63,387 nt of DNA from Clostridia bacterium (lineage in GTDB: Bacteria; Bacillota_A; Clostridia; Oscillospirales; CAG-272), in contig JAFTLD010000005.1 in the NCBI GenBank assembly GCA_017452945.1, positions 1 to 63,387 of the forward strand, in the 5' to 3' direction. Position numbers and translations under genes: made by a program. A model generated the notes under the pieces. It was given only the letters and a program-made list of their open reading frames with translations, searched no databases and was not told the origin of the DNA. Of this stretch, positions 62,672 through 63,387 are shown in pieces; the first letter of the stretch is position 1; the number at the start of each line of letters is the position of its first letter.

Positions 62672-63387
62672 ATGATGATTTTTCAGTTTTTGTGGGAGCT
62701 GCTGTCCTCCAGAACCGCCATCGGCATTTATGCCTTGGTGGTGCTTGGCCTGATCATATGGCTGGTGGTAGCTGTACTGCGCGCTGATTCTGCACGCGTG
62801 CAGGTAGTCGCGCCGCCCAATGATAAGTCCAAAGGCGGTGCAGGCGGAAAGGGTATGGGGCAATCTGCCGGCCAAGGCGCAAGAGCCGACGGAGAGAGCA
62901 GATTTTTCATGTTATCCAAGACGGATCAGATCATGAAGAAATATACGGCACCCGCGTATCGGGAGCAGCTGACGCTGCGCAGCTTTTGCGAGAGCTTTCA
63001 GGCCTACGCAGCAGGCAATCTGGGACTTTACTACGATATTGCGGATATCCGCCGCTTTATCTCAAACTTGGGCGTCAGCCATATTCTGGTCATGCAGGGT
63101 ATGTCGGGTACGGGTAAGACCTCGCTTGCGTATGCGTTTGGCGAGTTTATCGGTAACCCCTCGGTTATCGTTCCTATCCAACCCATGTGGAAGGAAAGAA
63201 CCGATATGATCGGTTATTATAACGAGTTTACGGGAAAGTTCAATGAAACTTTGCTTTTGCAAAAGATGTACGAGGCAAATTACAGCAAGGATATGTATAT
63301 CACGGTGCTGGACGAGATGAATATCGCACGCGTGGAGTATTACTTTGCGGAATTTCTGTCGCTGCTGGAATTGCCCGATCCCGAAAA
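62672..63387 (+). CDS. Membrane-anchored McrB-like AAA+ ATPase, 3' end outside window
   Basis: The open frame begins at ATG 62672 (a second ATG at 62675) with AGAGGAGA upstream, and runs off the window; 238 codons are visible. An N-terminal TM (about 13-36) is followed by a Gly/Lys-rich linker. The ATPase has Walker A GMSGTGKTSLA (143-153) and Walker B TVLDEMNIARVEYYFAEFLS, the signature of the McrB branch of AAA+ proteins. Classical McrB is soluble and has a DNA-binding N-terminus, which is missing here. It lies 24 bases after the zinc-ribbon gene. Confidence 0.85.
   Translation, partial: MMIFQFLWELLSSRTAIGIYALVVLGLIIWLVVAVLRADSARVQVVAPPNDKSKGGAGGKGMGQSAGQGARADGESRFFMLSKTDQIMKKYTAPAYREQLTLRSFCESFQAYAAGNLGLYYDIADIRRFISNLGVSHILVMQGMSGTGKTSLAYAFGEFIGNPSVIVPIQPMWKERTDMIGYYNEFTGKFNETLLLQKMYEANYSKDMYITVLDEMNIARVEYYFAEFLSLLELPDPE

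Overview
The window looks like a chromosomal stretch of an uncultured, moderate-GC Bacillota, most likely a gut-type Clostridia lineage (Oscillospirales/Christensenellales-like). This is inferred from gene content and order: dnaA-dnaN-recF-remB-gyrB, DUF2232-gdpP-rplI-dnaB and rimP-nusA-rnpM-ylxQ-infB are all Bacillota arrangements. AGGAGG-type ribosome binding sites, TTGACA/TATAAT promoters and a SleB-type wall hydrolase agree with it. No rRNA, tRNA, insertion sequence or CRISPR array was seen.

Layout. 1-2.3 kb: the 3' part of a secreted modular protein. 2.5-13.8 kb (minus): replication-origin cluster dnaA, dnaN, recF, remB, gyrB, then a PfkB kinase, mreC and mreD inserted before gyrA. DnaA boxes and triplet repeats lie between dnaA and dnaN. 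14-16.6 kb: a copper ATPase reading in frame into a copper chaperone. 16.6-18.6 kb: marR-popT-pssA operon with a consensus promoter containing palindromic operators. 18.8-22.6 kb: maf-mreB-pbp2, the other half of the split cell-shape operon. 22.8-28.7 kb: wall hydrolase, lipoproteins, and secreted proteins sharing one repeated module and a Gly-Cys/TM/basic C-terminus. 28.8-30.7 kb: a barnase toxin with three barstar immunity genes and remnants of lost barnases. 30.7-32.8 kb: a class I lysyl-tRNA synthetase fused to a tRNA-binding domain. 33-35 kb: DUF378, LytTR/DUF3021 and two kinds of intergenic repeat. 35-40.4 kb: alr, a large lipoprotein, an AraC regulator and a YitT protein as one operon. 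40.8-50.1 kb: a seven-gene housekeeping operon, DUF2232-gdpP-rplI-dnaB-tilS-hpt-ftsH. 50.4-52.7 kb: a small accessory patch with an unknown gene, a DUF559 nuclease and an acyltransferase. 52.9-58.2 kb (plus): rimP-nusA-rnpM-ylxQ-infB. 58.4-60.7 kb: a membrane ferredoxin/thioredoxin fusion with a CD1871A-type partner. 60.9 kb to the end: a zinc-ribbon membrane protein carrying a degenerate AAA-like domain, followed by a membrane-anchored McrB-type AAA+ ATPase cut by the window edge.

Most interesting candidates for undescribed biology: the pseudo-AAA/active-AAA membrane pair at the right edge; the barnase locus with scars of repeated toxin loss; the copA/copZ in-frame fusion with an internal start; the MarR-controlled lipid-carrier operon; and the secreted-protein family with its shared C-terminal signal. 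All calls come from reading the sequence alone. Family names rest on recognised motifs, not on database searches.
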